Below the pieces are notes generated by a model. That model saw only the letters and a program-made list of their open reading frames with translations. It searched no databases and had not been told where the DNA came from. DNA of 64,000 nt from an uncultured Planctomycetota bacterium (GTDB lineage: Bacteria > Planctomycetota > Brocadiia > CAIUPP01), in contig CAIUPP010000121.1 of the NCBI GenBank assembly GCA_903901045.1, positions 1-64,000 of the forward strand. The letters run 5' to 3'. The position numbers and the translations under genes were made by a program. Shown here piece after piece: positions 25,844-33,472 of the stretch. Within the stretch, counting starts at the first letter, position 1. Each line of letters opens with the position of its first letter.

Positions 25844-26929
25844 ATGGACATTCAGGACTACGTTGCCCGGCGGGAGCAGGAACTCAGCCAGGCGACCGGC
25901 AATATTCGTGACTTCAAGGTCTTCGATTTCAACTACATCCCCGAAAAGCCGCTCATGCGGGACGAAGTCAAACCGATCGCCGACGCGCTCCTGCGATATG
26001 AGAAGACCGGCATCGCCAACAATCTCCTTGTGTTCGGCAGCAGGGGGAGCGGAAAAACACTCACCGTCAAATATCTGACGCGACTTCTCGGACAGAATGG
26101 GCTACATAGCATCTACATCAACTGTCGAAGCCACAACACCAGTTTCAAGATTCTGGCCGAGTGTCTCGGAGTCAAACCAAGGGGTTGCTCATTGTCCGAG
26201 CTCTGGCAGCGTTTCTGTCAGGAGCATGGCCAAAGGACTGTGCTGGTCCTGGATGAAGTGGATCTTCTTTCCGACAAGGACAAGCACAAGGATATTCTCT
26301 ACCTGATCAGTCGTTCCCCCGAAAACTACATGGCGATTCTTCTGAGCAACAACCCGAAGCTGCTGAACCTGCTCGACGAGAGCGTGCGCAGCACATTGCA
26401 GCCGGAGGTGGTCCACTTCCACAACTACACGGCGCCGCAGATCGTCGATATCCTGAAAGAGCGGGCAGCGGTGGGGCTATCTCGGCATGATGACGTCATG
26501 CTACAGCAGATCGCTGCCATGACGGCCAGAAACACCAGTTCCGATGTCCGAGTCGCGATCAAGACGCTGTACTACATGGCCATCGAGCCCATCCAGGACT
26601 TGCAGGCCAACTTCGAGCGGGCGCGCCGTGACATTCTCGGCGACGTCATTCAGGACCTGAACGACAGGACGCTGCTCATCCTGCGCGCCGCGGTCGATGA
26701 CCGTGACCAGCATGCACGGTCCGTCTATGAAACCTATTGCGCTGTCAGCGGACAGGCGCATGAGGAGCCATTCTCCTACGTGCATTTTTACTCGACCCTC
26801 TCCTACCTCCAGAGTCTCGGGTTGATTCTGCTCATTTCTACCAAGGTGGGGAAAACCTACACCAACCGGATTCAGCCGTTATTTGACCAGGGCCTGTTTG
26901 AAGCAGTCTGGCAGGCGCGGTTCGGGTAA
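25844..26929 (+). CDS. Orc1/Cdc6-type replication initiator ATPase
   Basis: The 361-residue protein follows the archaeal Orc1/Cdc6 plan. It has an N-terminal entry segment ending YIPEKPLMRDEVKPIADALL, Walker A GSRGSGKTLTVKYL (about 66-79), Walker B VLVLDEVDLLSD (about 135-146), sensor 1 AILLSNNPK (about 165), the RSTLQPEVVHFHNYTAPQIV segment with VDILKERAAVGL, and sensor 2 SSDVRVAIKTL (about 229). A winged-helix domain ends it. In archaea this protein binds origin repeats and loads the MCM helicase. Bacteria use DnaA instead, so its presence beside otherwise bacterial genes points to an element of archaeal origin. Plasmids and integrated elements of archaea often carry such a gene as their own initiator. 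Confidence 0.85.
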   Translation: MDIQDYVARREQELSQATGNIRDFKVFDFNYIPEKPLMRDEVKPIADALLRYEKTGIANNLLVFGSRGSGKTLTVKYLTRLLGQNGLHSIYINCRSHNTSFKILAECLGVKPRGCSLSELWQRFCQEHGQRTVLVLDEVDLLSDKDKHKDILYLISRSPENYMAILLSNNPKLLNLLDESVRSTLQPEVVHFHNYTAPQIVDILKERAAVGLSRHDDVMLQQIAAMTARNTSSDVRVAIKTLYYMAIEPIQDLQANFERARRDILGDVIQDLNDRTLLILRAAVDDRDQHARSVYETYCAVSGQAHEEPFSYVHFYSTLSYLQSLGLILLISTKVGKTYTNRIQPLFDQGLFEAVWQARFG

Positions 26930-27350
26930 ATCTCTGCGATGTCGCGGCGGGATTACCGTGGAGAGTATATGTGGAGTTTATGCGTTGATGCCCGCAGGGG
27001 GAGTCCTCTGTTCGCCCATGCGAACCACTGTGGAGTGGCATCGAAAGATTTATCAAGCCCATGCGCGTGGTCAGCGCAGAGAAGGCCATTATCATCGGTC
27101 TTCACGGATCACGGTACGCAGAACGATCACCGGACTTCTTAGCGGACGCTTTCTCATGTCGATGTTTCAGAACCTACCGGCAGCCCAGCATGTCCGGAGG
27201 CAATGCACGCATAAACTGCACATACTCTTCTCGAAACAGATTGTTGTCTCGGACCGCCAGGGAACCTACACTGTCAGGGGATTCGCCGCGTGCGCCCGGC
27301 GCCGCGTGCAGGACAAAGCATCTTTCTGATTCCTGTGAGAGATTCGGACG
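26930..27350. other. gap without a supported gene
   Basis: ORFs here lack ribosome sites and recognisable motifs. One TATA-like string (CGAAAGATTTATCAAG, 27042-27057) ends just before an ATG at 27061, too close to be its promoter. An origin for the initiator upstream could lie here, but I see no clear repeats. Confidence 0.4.
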
Positions 27351-27713
27351 ATGGTCAAGACAAAATGCGTCCGTGACCCGCCGGCTGATTCCGATGGAGA
27401 ACGAATCCTGGTCACCCGCTACTGGCCTCGCGGCATGGGCCGAGAACGCCTTCGGATCATGGGGCGGATGAGATCGGACCTTGCTCCAAGCGCAGAGTTA
27501 CTGAAGGCATGGAAGTCAGGAACGGTCACGTGGGCGGAGTATGTCGAACGCTACCACCTGGAGATGGCCGTGCGTTCAGTAGAAATCGCGGCACTGGCCG
27601 CAAAGGCACGCGGCGGGACCATCACGCTGCTTTGCCATGAGCGCGAAGGCGACCCCCATTGTCACAGGCATCTGTTGAAGGAGATGATCGTGCAGAGCAT
27701 GTCATCCGCCTGA
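27351..27713 (+). CDS. DUF488 family protein
   Basis: The 120-residue protein fits DUF488: ERILVTRYWPRGMGRERLRI near the start, a central WAEYVERYHLEM and the C-terminal TLLCHEREGDPHCHRHLLKE with the conserved Cys/His pair. The biochemical role of the family is unknown; members occur in both bacteria and archaea. No TATA-like box or strong SD precedes the ATG, unlike its neighbours, so it may be transcribed differently. It is convergent with the Hint-like gene. Confidence 0.8.
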   Translation: MVKTKCVRDPPADSDGERILVTRYWPRGMGRERLRIMGRMRSDLAPSAELLKAWKSGTVTWAEYVERYHLEMAVRSVEIAALAAKARGGTITLLCHEREGDPHCHRHLLKEMIVQSMSSA

Positions 27714-27753
27714 GCGCCTGGCCATGGTGCGCAGTGGCCCCTGTGCGATGCGA

Positions 27754-28092
27754 TTACCTGAAGAAGGCGCGCGCCCGTTGCCACCACCGAGCAATCCAGT
27801 TGACGTGCGCCACTGCCGAGACGTGGGTGTTTGCCAGTCCTTGGCATGTCGAATCTGTAACCAGACCGTAGCACGAGGCATTTCCCAGAGAAACCGCTTC
27901 GACATCCCTCACGATGGCCCGCTTCCCGTCCGGCGTCACAAACAGATCTCCCACCCTCAGGGCCTCCGCCGGAACCCATGTCCCATTGACCCAGAAGCGC
28001 ATGTCATGGCTGGCGACCACTTCTGCCGCGCGAGCTGGCGCTGCCGACGAGAGAATCATGCATGCCAGGACCAGGAAGACCGCCGTTTTCAT
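27754..28092 (-). CDS. secreted Hint (hedgehog/intein)-like short protein
   Basis: The 112-residue product has a signal peptide (VFLVLACMILSSAAPARA). It then shows the C-terminal style of a Hint domain: VASHDMRFWVNGTWVPAEAL followed by RVGDLFVTPDGKRAIVRDVE. Hint domains splice or autocleave, but this one is missing the N-terminal Cys block, so it is a partial domain or a degenerate relative. I start at the ATG at 28092 rather than upstream, because a TATA-like box lies about 26 bp before it and no SD is present, as for other leaderless genes here. An exported protein in this element is unexpected. Confidence 0.55.
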   Translation of the reverse strand: MKTAVFLVLACMILSSAAPARAAEVVASHDMRFWVNGTWVPAEALRVGDLFVTPDGKRAIVRDVEAVSLGNASCYGLVTDSTCQGLANTHVSAVAHVNWIARWWQRARAFFR

Positions 28093-28111
28093 TGCGGACC
28101 AAAGGGAAGAC

Positions 28112-28126
28112 CCCTTTATAAGTTTT
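28112..28126 (-). promoter_or_regulatory. archaeal-type TATA box at leaderless distance
   Basis: On the reverse strand it reads AAAACTTATAAAGGG. The core is centred about 26 bp before the reverse ATG at 28092, with no SD in between. Confidence 0.6.
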
Positions 28127-28142
28127 ACTATGCCACCGAGGT

Positions 28143-29849
28143 TCATTGCGGCGCCGGATGGTTCGACCCGAATGTTGCGACGAAATGCCGTCCCTTTTCC
28201 GTCAGCTGGATTCTGCGTATCCTGCCGGTGCGGGTCAGTTCCTCACGGTCTTCAATCATGCCTGCCTCCAGAAGTCGGAATTTCAGTTTCTGTCCTTGTC
28301 TTACGCTGATACTGAGTCGCTTGTACCGTTCCGCAATGCCGCTTTCAGGGTGAGCGGCCACATCATTGAGAAAAGCCGCCATGAGATCATCCGTGCCAGA
28401 CCTGCTTGGTGGGACCGAAGCCGGAGAAGGCACCGGTAGCTTGTGCTCCTGGTTCGTGATTCTCTGTGGCGCGGGATTCTCTTCTATCCCCATTTGCGCT
28501 CGGACCATCTCATCCGTGACCGCACCCTTCACGATCTGGAACTGGGGAATGCGGATCAGGAACGGCCTTTGGACTCTTCCTTGCAGCTTGACTACGGCCT
28601 GCCCTACTTCCAGACTGCCGAGAATATCTTTTTCCTCATTTTCAAGAAGCATGCACTGGGCCATGGCGCTTACGTCTTTAGTAGTCTTGAGATTCAGCGA
28701 TATAGTCGCGAATGTGTTCCCAAGAGCCGACAGGGAGATTTGACTCGGGTGTTGATCGAGAATTACGACCGCCTCCCCAAATTCACGGATCTCCCTAAAT
28801 GTAATGTCCATAACGCTTTGCCCACCTACCAAGCTCTTTCGTTCATCGGCGAGGAGGTGATGTGCCTCCTCGATTACGATCGCGTGTTTGAACTGCTCCC
28901 TTGTCGGTTCGACCATCCTTCGGTGATGGATCCAGAGCAAAAGCGCCGAGGCTACGAACACCTTGTCAGATTGCGAGAGGGCGTCCAATTCGAGAATGAC
29001 GGTCTGATCGAGAAGTCCTTCGGGGCTGCCCGCTGACGGATGATTCACCAGGTCGCCCATGTCGCCAAAGCAGATGCTAGCCAGAGCCCTCAGAGTCGAA
29101 GACAGCCAACCGGCCTCTCTTCCTCGCACATCGAGCTTTCTTGCCTTGTCCAGGACATCCTGGAATGTCGGCCACCGTTGCACGGTGCCATCGTAGACGC
29201 CGAATTCCTGGTAGAGTTGATCGAGAGTCTGCTGTAGGAGGTAGAGGACACCGTTGCCCAGCATGTACGAGCTTGCAATGACTTCATCTAATTTCTTAAG
29301 CCACGTCTTCGGACTAGTTCCAGGCGGTGGAATCAGCGGATTGAACGTGAATGGCGCAACGGACCTTCCGATAGTGTAGACCTTCGCGTCCTTGAAGAGG
29401 GGGTTAGTCAGAAGGTCCCGGTAGTTCCTCTTCCAGTCGAGGATCAACACCGGCTTGCCATGCTTCACGAGTTCCTCCACGATCTTGAACCCCAGGTTTG
29501 TCTTGCCGGCGCCCGTCCTGCCGAAGATGCCGACATGCTGAATCCACTCATTTTCGCGGAGGCCAAAGGCGCCGCGATCCTTCCCGCCATAGAGGATTGT
29601 GCCCAGTTCATATTCACCCTGGGCTTGCGCGGGATTCGGGGGAACGAGTTGAGTGGCAACAGCATCGAGCCGCACGGGCATGTGCTTTGCCTGAAGCAGT
29701 TCCAGATAGGCCTCCAACTGCTGCTTTCCTGTTTCGTCCTCAGCCAAATACGCCTGGAATACCTGCTCCATCTTTTCTCCAAGAATGGGCTTGAGCTGTC
29801 GGCAGAGTTCTCGGACACGGTCTGGGCTGGCGCTATGCTTGATCGGCAT
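28143..29849 (-). CDS. HerA/VirB4-like DNA-pumping ATPase with winged helix
   Basis: The 568-residue protein has Walker A IFGRTGAGKTNLG (about 107-119), a beta-strand LILDWKRNYRDLL typical of HerA/FtsK-class ATPases, FNPLIPPPG, and Walker B AIVIEEAHHLL (about 318-328). A C-terminal winged-helix region follows (KLKFRLLEAGMIEDREEL ... LTEKGRHFVATFG). Such hexameric ATPases move DNA in conjugation, integration or repair; archaeal elements often carry one. No NurA-type nuclease lies next to it. SD is GGAGG. It overlaps the upstream gene by 17 nt and shares its transcript. Confidence 0.82.
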   Translation of the reverse strand: MPIKHSASPDRVRELCRQLKPILGEKMEQVFQAYLAEDETGKQQLEAYLELLQAKHMPVRLDAVATQLVPPNPAQAQGEYELGTILYGGKDRGAFGLRENEWIQHVGIFGRTGAGKTNLGFKIVEELVKHGKPVLILDWKRNYRDLLTNPLFKDAKVYTIGRSVAPFTFNPLIPPPGTSPKTWLKKLDEVIASSYMLGNGVLYLLQQTLDQLYQEFGVYDGTVQRWPTFQDVLDKARKLDVRGREAGWLSSTLRALASICFGDMGDLVNHPSAGSPEGLLDQTVILELDALSQSDKVFVASALLLWIHHRRMVEPTREQFKHAIVIEEAHHLLADERKSLVGGQSVMDITFREIREFGEAVVILDQHPSQISLSALGNTFATISLNLKTTKDVSAMAQCMLLENEEKDILGSLEVGQAVVKLQGRVQRPFLIRIPQFQIVKGAVTDEMVRAQMGIEENPAPQRITNQEHKLPVPSPASVPPSRSGTDDLMAAFLNDVAAHPESGIAERYKRLSISVRQGQKLKFRLLEAGMIEDREELTRTGRIRRIQLTEKGRHFVATFGSNHPAPQ

Positions 29850-30396
29850 CGCCCGCCTCCAAGTCCTTGAAGATTGTTGCTCTCTGCCTTGCAGACTGGT
29901 ATTCCCGGACTCCGGTAAACATCTCCTGTCTGACTTTCAGTGTGTCTTTCCAGAAGGCCAGGCGTTCATCGTTCTCCTGGGACTCCAGGTTGATCAGAAG
30001 CTTCTCCAAATCGATCAGCTGTTTTGATTGCCCCCAGGGGTCGAGCATCTTCGCGATGCTGATCCGCTCTTGCAGGCCGGAAAGCCGATGGTTGATATCA
30101 TTGAGAACGCGGTGGTGAAGCTCATATCGGGCCGAGATCAAAGAGGCTTCGTGCATGACCTGGAGCTTCTGCCCGCGAACTTGCGTGCCAAACACCTGCT
30201 CGGCCAGCGTCTTGACTTCTGTATCTGGCTGAGTGAGCGCCTCGGAGAGAACATATCTCTCTCGGTCCCAGGAATTTCCATAACGTCTGCCCTGCCATTG
30301 AAGAAGGTAATCCGCAGCATACTTCCGAGGAGAGTAGGCACTGTCCAGGTCGACTGGATACCTGCTCTTGATGCGTGCGAGTGTGTAAATGTCCAT
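29833..30396 (-). CDS. helical partner protein of the HerA-like ATPase
   Basis: I do not recognise the family of this 187-residue protein. It is charged and helical (LINLESQENDERLAFWKDTL). The upstream ORF extension is discarded because the ATG at 30396 follows GGGAG and a TATA-like box. Since it overlaps the HerA-like gene by 17 nt, the two are almost surely translated together; it may be an adaptor or DNA-binding subunit for the pump. Confidence 0.65.
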   Translation of the reverse strand: MDIYTLARIKSRYPVDLDSAYSPRKYAADYLLQWQGRRYGNSWDRERYVLSEALTQPDTEVKTLAEQVFGTQVRGQKLQVMHEASLISARYELHHRVLNDINHRLSGLQERISIAKMLDPWGQSKQLIDLEKLLINLESQENDERLAFWKDTLKVRQEMFTGVREYQSARQRATIFKDLEAGDADQA

Positions 30397-30432
30397 GTGT
30401 AGTAACTCCCTAGTGACATCGTGAGTGAACGG

Positions 30433-30446
30433 CCATTTATAAACCT
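30433..30446 (-). promoter_or_regulatory. archaeal-type TATA box for the HerA operon
   Basis: The reverse strand reads AGGTTTATAAATGG, centred about 42 bp before the ATG at 30396. It is the rightmost box of this type and probably lies near the right border of the archaeal-type block. Confidence 0.6.
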
Positions 30447-30601
30447 TCCGATGGCCAGTCGCTCTTGCGCGCGAGTCCGGGAAACGGTGTAATGCTCTCC
30501 ATGTGAGGGGGAGCGCCCCGTGCTGCTTCCGACGATACACGCACACATGCAAGCAACGTCCGGCACCATGCGGGTGACTGCAGCCGGAGATTCATGAGGG
30601 A

Positions 30602-31744
30602 ATGATGAGCCTGATTGCTGTCGGTGTAGCGACCTGCCTGTTTTATGTGTGGCTGCTATGGCGGTTGGCTCTGCTACGAAAAGCGCCTCGGCTCTCTCGC
30701 GCCGGAACCGCCATTGGGCCGGAAGACTTTGTCAGCGTCGTCATTGCCGCTCGAAACGAGGCGAACACCATCGAGGGCACACTGCGCGGGCTGCTTGCGC
30801 AGGAAGGAGTCCAGCGCATCATTCTCGTTGACGATCATTCAAGCGATCACACGATGCTCATTGCAGGCAACCTTGCGGAGGGCGACCCTCGTCTTTGCGT
30901 ATGCCAAGCCCCGCCTCTGCCCGGCAACTGGGTTGGGAAGAATCATGCCCTTCACTACGGCGCACAGCAGGCCACGAGCGCCTACATCCTGTTTGCGGAT
31001 GCCGACGTGATTCTCTCGCCGGACACCGTGGCGATGGCTGTGCGCGCGATGAAGGCCGAACAATTGGATCATCTCAGCGGGTATTTCTGCATTCAGTGTA
31101 AAACGGTTGGAGAGGAAATATGCGCACCGGTCCAGTCCGCTGGCGCAGCCCTCACTTTGTTCACGACCGCCAAGACGCGCGGGGCCGCAACGGGGGCGTT
31201 CAACCTCATTCGCACCGAGTTCTATCGCCGCATGGGCGGCCATGAACAGATCAAGGGCGCCATTGTGGATGACGTGTTTCTGGCTCGGTTGGTGAAGACG
31301 ACGGGGGGGAGGAGCAGTTTTGTCGACCTGGCCGACAGGGTGCATGTCCGCCTTTTCAATGGTTTCCGCGGATTTACATCGGCAGTCGCACGATCAGCCT
31401 TTGCGTTCATGAAGAGGAGGTGTATCCTGTTGATGCTGGCAGGAGCGGGGCTGTGCTCTTTGGGCATCATTTCCGTTGCCCTTCCAGTTGCCGGAGTGAC
31501 ACGGGCCGCGAACTCCGGTTTCAGCCCGGTGGGTGTCGTTGCTGCTGTCTTGGGATGCATGTCGTATACCCTGGGCTTGGTTTGCATTTGCTCCGTTCGA
31601 AGGTATCATACTGGCAGAATGCTTTGGGGGATTGTATATCCTCTGCCCATCGTCCTCCTGGGTGCCGCGACATTCTGGGCGGGGCTGATGGGGTTGCTCG
31701 GATGCCGAATTCACTGGCGAGGTCGGCAGTACGGGCCGGCATAG
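30602..31744 (+). CDS. membrane glycosyltransferase family 2 (HpnB/CrtQ-like)
   Basis: The 380-residue protein has an N-terminal transmembrane helix, then a GT-A domain with VSVVIAARNEANTIEG (about 43-58), the LVDDHSSDHT loop (about 77) and DADV (about 133), followed by several hydrophobic segments in the last third. This matches the GT2 enzymes that act on lipids, such as the hopanoid-associated HpnB and carotenoid CrtQ types. It would transfer a sugar to a membrane-lipid acceptor at the inner membrane; the acceptor is unknown. No archaeal-type promoter precedes it, so it lies outside the preceding block. Confidence 0.75.
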   Translation: MMSLIAVGVATCLFYVWLLWRLALLRKAPRLSRAGTAIGPEDFVSVVIAARNEANTIEGTLRGLLAQEGVQRIILVDDHSSDHTMLIAGNLAEGDPRLCVCQAPPLPGNWVGKNHALHYGAQQATSAYILFADADVILSPDTVAMAVRAMKAEQLDHLSGYFCIQCKTVGEEICAPVQSAGAALTLFTTAKTRGAATGAFNLIRTEFYRRMGGHEQIKGAIVDDVFLARLVKTTGGRSSFVDLADRVHVRLFNGFRGFTSAVARSAFAFMKRRCILLMLAGAGLCSLGIISVALPVAGVTRAANSGFSPVGVVAAVLGCMSYTLGLVCICSVRRYHTGRMLWGIVYPLPIVLLGAATFWAGLMGLLGCRIHWRGRQYGPA

Positions 31745-31804
31745 AGACATAGCCGACGGCTGCTCGACGGGTTTTTCCTTGAGGCGCCGAGGAGGCAAGT
31801 GGCC

Positions 31805-33442
31805 ATGAAGATGGTGATTCAGCGTGGCAAACACGTGAACGCGAGCTTCACGTGGGTGGACTTTCTTCTGACCAATGAAGACATATGGCTGAGTCTTTGT
31901 TCAAGCCCGCTACGACTCACTAGGACGAGTCCCGGCAATTATACGGGACAGATCTTCAGCGTCAAGCTTCAGATCAGGCAAGTAAGCCACGAGAGCGCCG
32001 GCGGGCGCGGACACTTGGAAATCCTGGCCGATGCGCGCATGCCTTGGGGGTTCCTGGGGAAAACATATACCGTGGCCACGCACACCTACTGCGCCATCGA
32101 CAAGCAGCGCACATCACTCGATCTGAACCTGATGGTTGAGTTGACCGGCGTCATGGCTCTGTATGTCTGGTTTAAGCGCAACCGCGTCGACGATTTCCTG
32201 AATCAACTCTGTGATTACATTCAAAAAGCGGCGACTATGCTGGAATCCCGTGATCCGTTGTTGGCAACCCAACTCGGTGCTGACCAGTTGAAGCGAGTTG
32301 AGGATTGGAGAGAGGCCCTATTGCCTGATCCTGGCCCCGAGCCGAGACGTGAGGAGCTTCTTGAAGGGGCCGTCCGAATCTCCCTGGCGCAGAACATCAT
32401 GATGATCAAGGCGGAAGCCCTGATGCCGGACAAGCACCTGATTACGGCGCAGCGGCAACTGCCGTTTGGCGACGACCACTGCGCCGACCTCCGTGCTCAA
32501 GCTCGCGAGCTCGCTCAAATCAATAATCCGGCGATGGTTACTCGCGGCGGGCGGTCCTTCACCGGGCGCAATGTGGAATTCCGTCAGGTTGCTTTCGAAT
32601 TCGGCCACAAGCTGTACCGGGACTGCCTCGGCGGCGAATTGGCAAGTGTGATTCCACTCTTGCTGCACCATCGCCATCAGGCCATGATGAGGCTGGAAGT
32701 CAACGCGGCAGTCGAGGAACTGCCTTGGGAAGCGATGCACGATGGCGAGGATTTCCTCGCGCTCAAGGTGCAGTTCAGCCGTACACTGGGAGGAGTTGGC
32801 GTCACCTCCGGGATCGAGGAATGCGGACGATCTGGAGGCATTCTTCTCGTGGGGGCGGACGCTCGCGGTGATCTGCCCGGCGTGGAAACGGAGGTGCAGA
32901 GCGTCGGCTCGATCCTTTCAAGCGCCGGTGTTCCCCGCGTGGAAGTGCTCACGCGCGCCCAAGCCAGTCGGCAACGGGTTATCGAGCTTCTAAATAGCGG
33001 CGACTTCCACGTATTCCACTACTCAGGGCATTCCGTCTTTGACGCCGCCTATCCTTACCAGAGCTATCTGGAGCTGGCACAGGGCACGCGGTTGTTCTTG
33101 CACGAACTGACTTACCTGACACGGCCTCAGCCGGACGGGTGTGCGCTCAAGCTGGTCTTCCTCAACTCCTGCGAGAGCGGGAGGGTGGGACAGGACGAGA
33201 CTACCGGCCGAAACCTGAGCCTTTGCAGAGTGCTGCGCGAAGCGGGCGTCGGCTATGTTATCGGGATGGCCTGGAACGTCGCCGACGACGCGGCAACGCA
33301 AGTGGGATCGGTGTTCTACAGACTGCTCATGACCGGGCCAAGGCTCAACCCCATCGCCGCAATGCGCGAGACGCGTCGGAAAGTCGCCATCGATCGGTCA
33401 TGGGCGGACGGAAGCTGGCTGGCGCCCGTGCTATATACGTAA
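31805..33442 (+). CDS. CHAT-domain caspase-like protease
   Basis: The C-terminal half of this 545-residue protein is a CHAT peptidase: the catalytic histidine lies in FHVFHYSGHSVF (about 400-411) and the cysteine in LVFLNSCESG (about 449-458). Sequence before it (AVEELPWEAMHDGEDFLALK) is the usual CHAT lead-in. The N-terminal 250 residues are of unknown fold. CHAT proteases are caspase relatives used in cell-suicide defence when activated by a partner. I prefer the ATG at 31805 to the track's GTG at 31799, because the GAGGAGG site is then 9 bp away. It is convergent with the ATPase-HD gene. Confidence 0.8.
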   Translation: MKMVIQRGKHVNASFTWVDFLLTNEDIWLSLCSSPLRLTRTSPGNYTGQIFSVKLQIRQVSHESAGGRGHLEILADARMPWGFLGKTYTVATHTYCAIDKQRTSLDLNLMVELTGVMALYVWFKRNRVDDFLNQLCDYIQKAATMLESRDPLLATQLGADQLKRVEDWREALLPDPGPEPRREELLEGAVRISLAQNIMMIKAEALMPDKHLITAQRQLPFGDDHCADLRAQARELAQINNPAMVTRGGRSFTGRNVEFRQVAFEFGHKLYRDCLGGELASVIPLLLHHRHQAMMRLEVNAAVEELPWEAMHDGEDFLALKVQFSRTLGGVGVTSGIEECGRSGGILLVGADARGDLPGVETEVQSVGSILSSAGVPRVEVLTRAQASRQRVIELLNSGDFHVFHYSGHSVFDAAYPYQSYLELAQGTRLFLHELTYLTRPQPDGCALKLVFLNSCESGRVGQDETTGRNLSLCRVLREAGVGYVIGMAWNVADDAATQVGSVFYRLLMTGPRLNPIAAMRETRRKVAIDRSWADGSWLAPVLYT

Positions 33443-33472
33443 ATGCAGCCAAGCACCGCTGAATGCTTACGT
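33437..33472. terminator. possible bidirectional terminator between convergent genes
   Basis: An imperfect inverted repeat (ACGTAA at one end, TTACGT at the other, with GCAGC/GCTG inside) spans the two stop codons. There is no T-run, so the call rests on position only. Confidence 0.3.

Noticed and set aside
27042-27060. TATA-like string before an ATG at 27061
   Set aside because: It is only about 10 bp from the ATG, and the ORF has no coding character.
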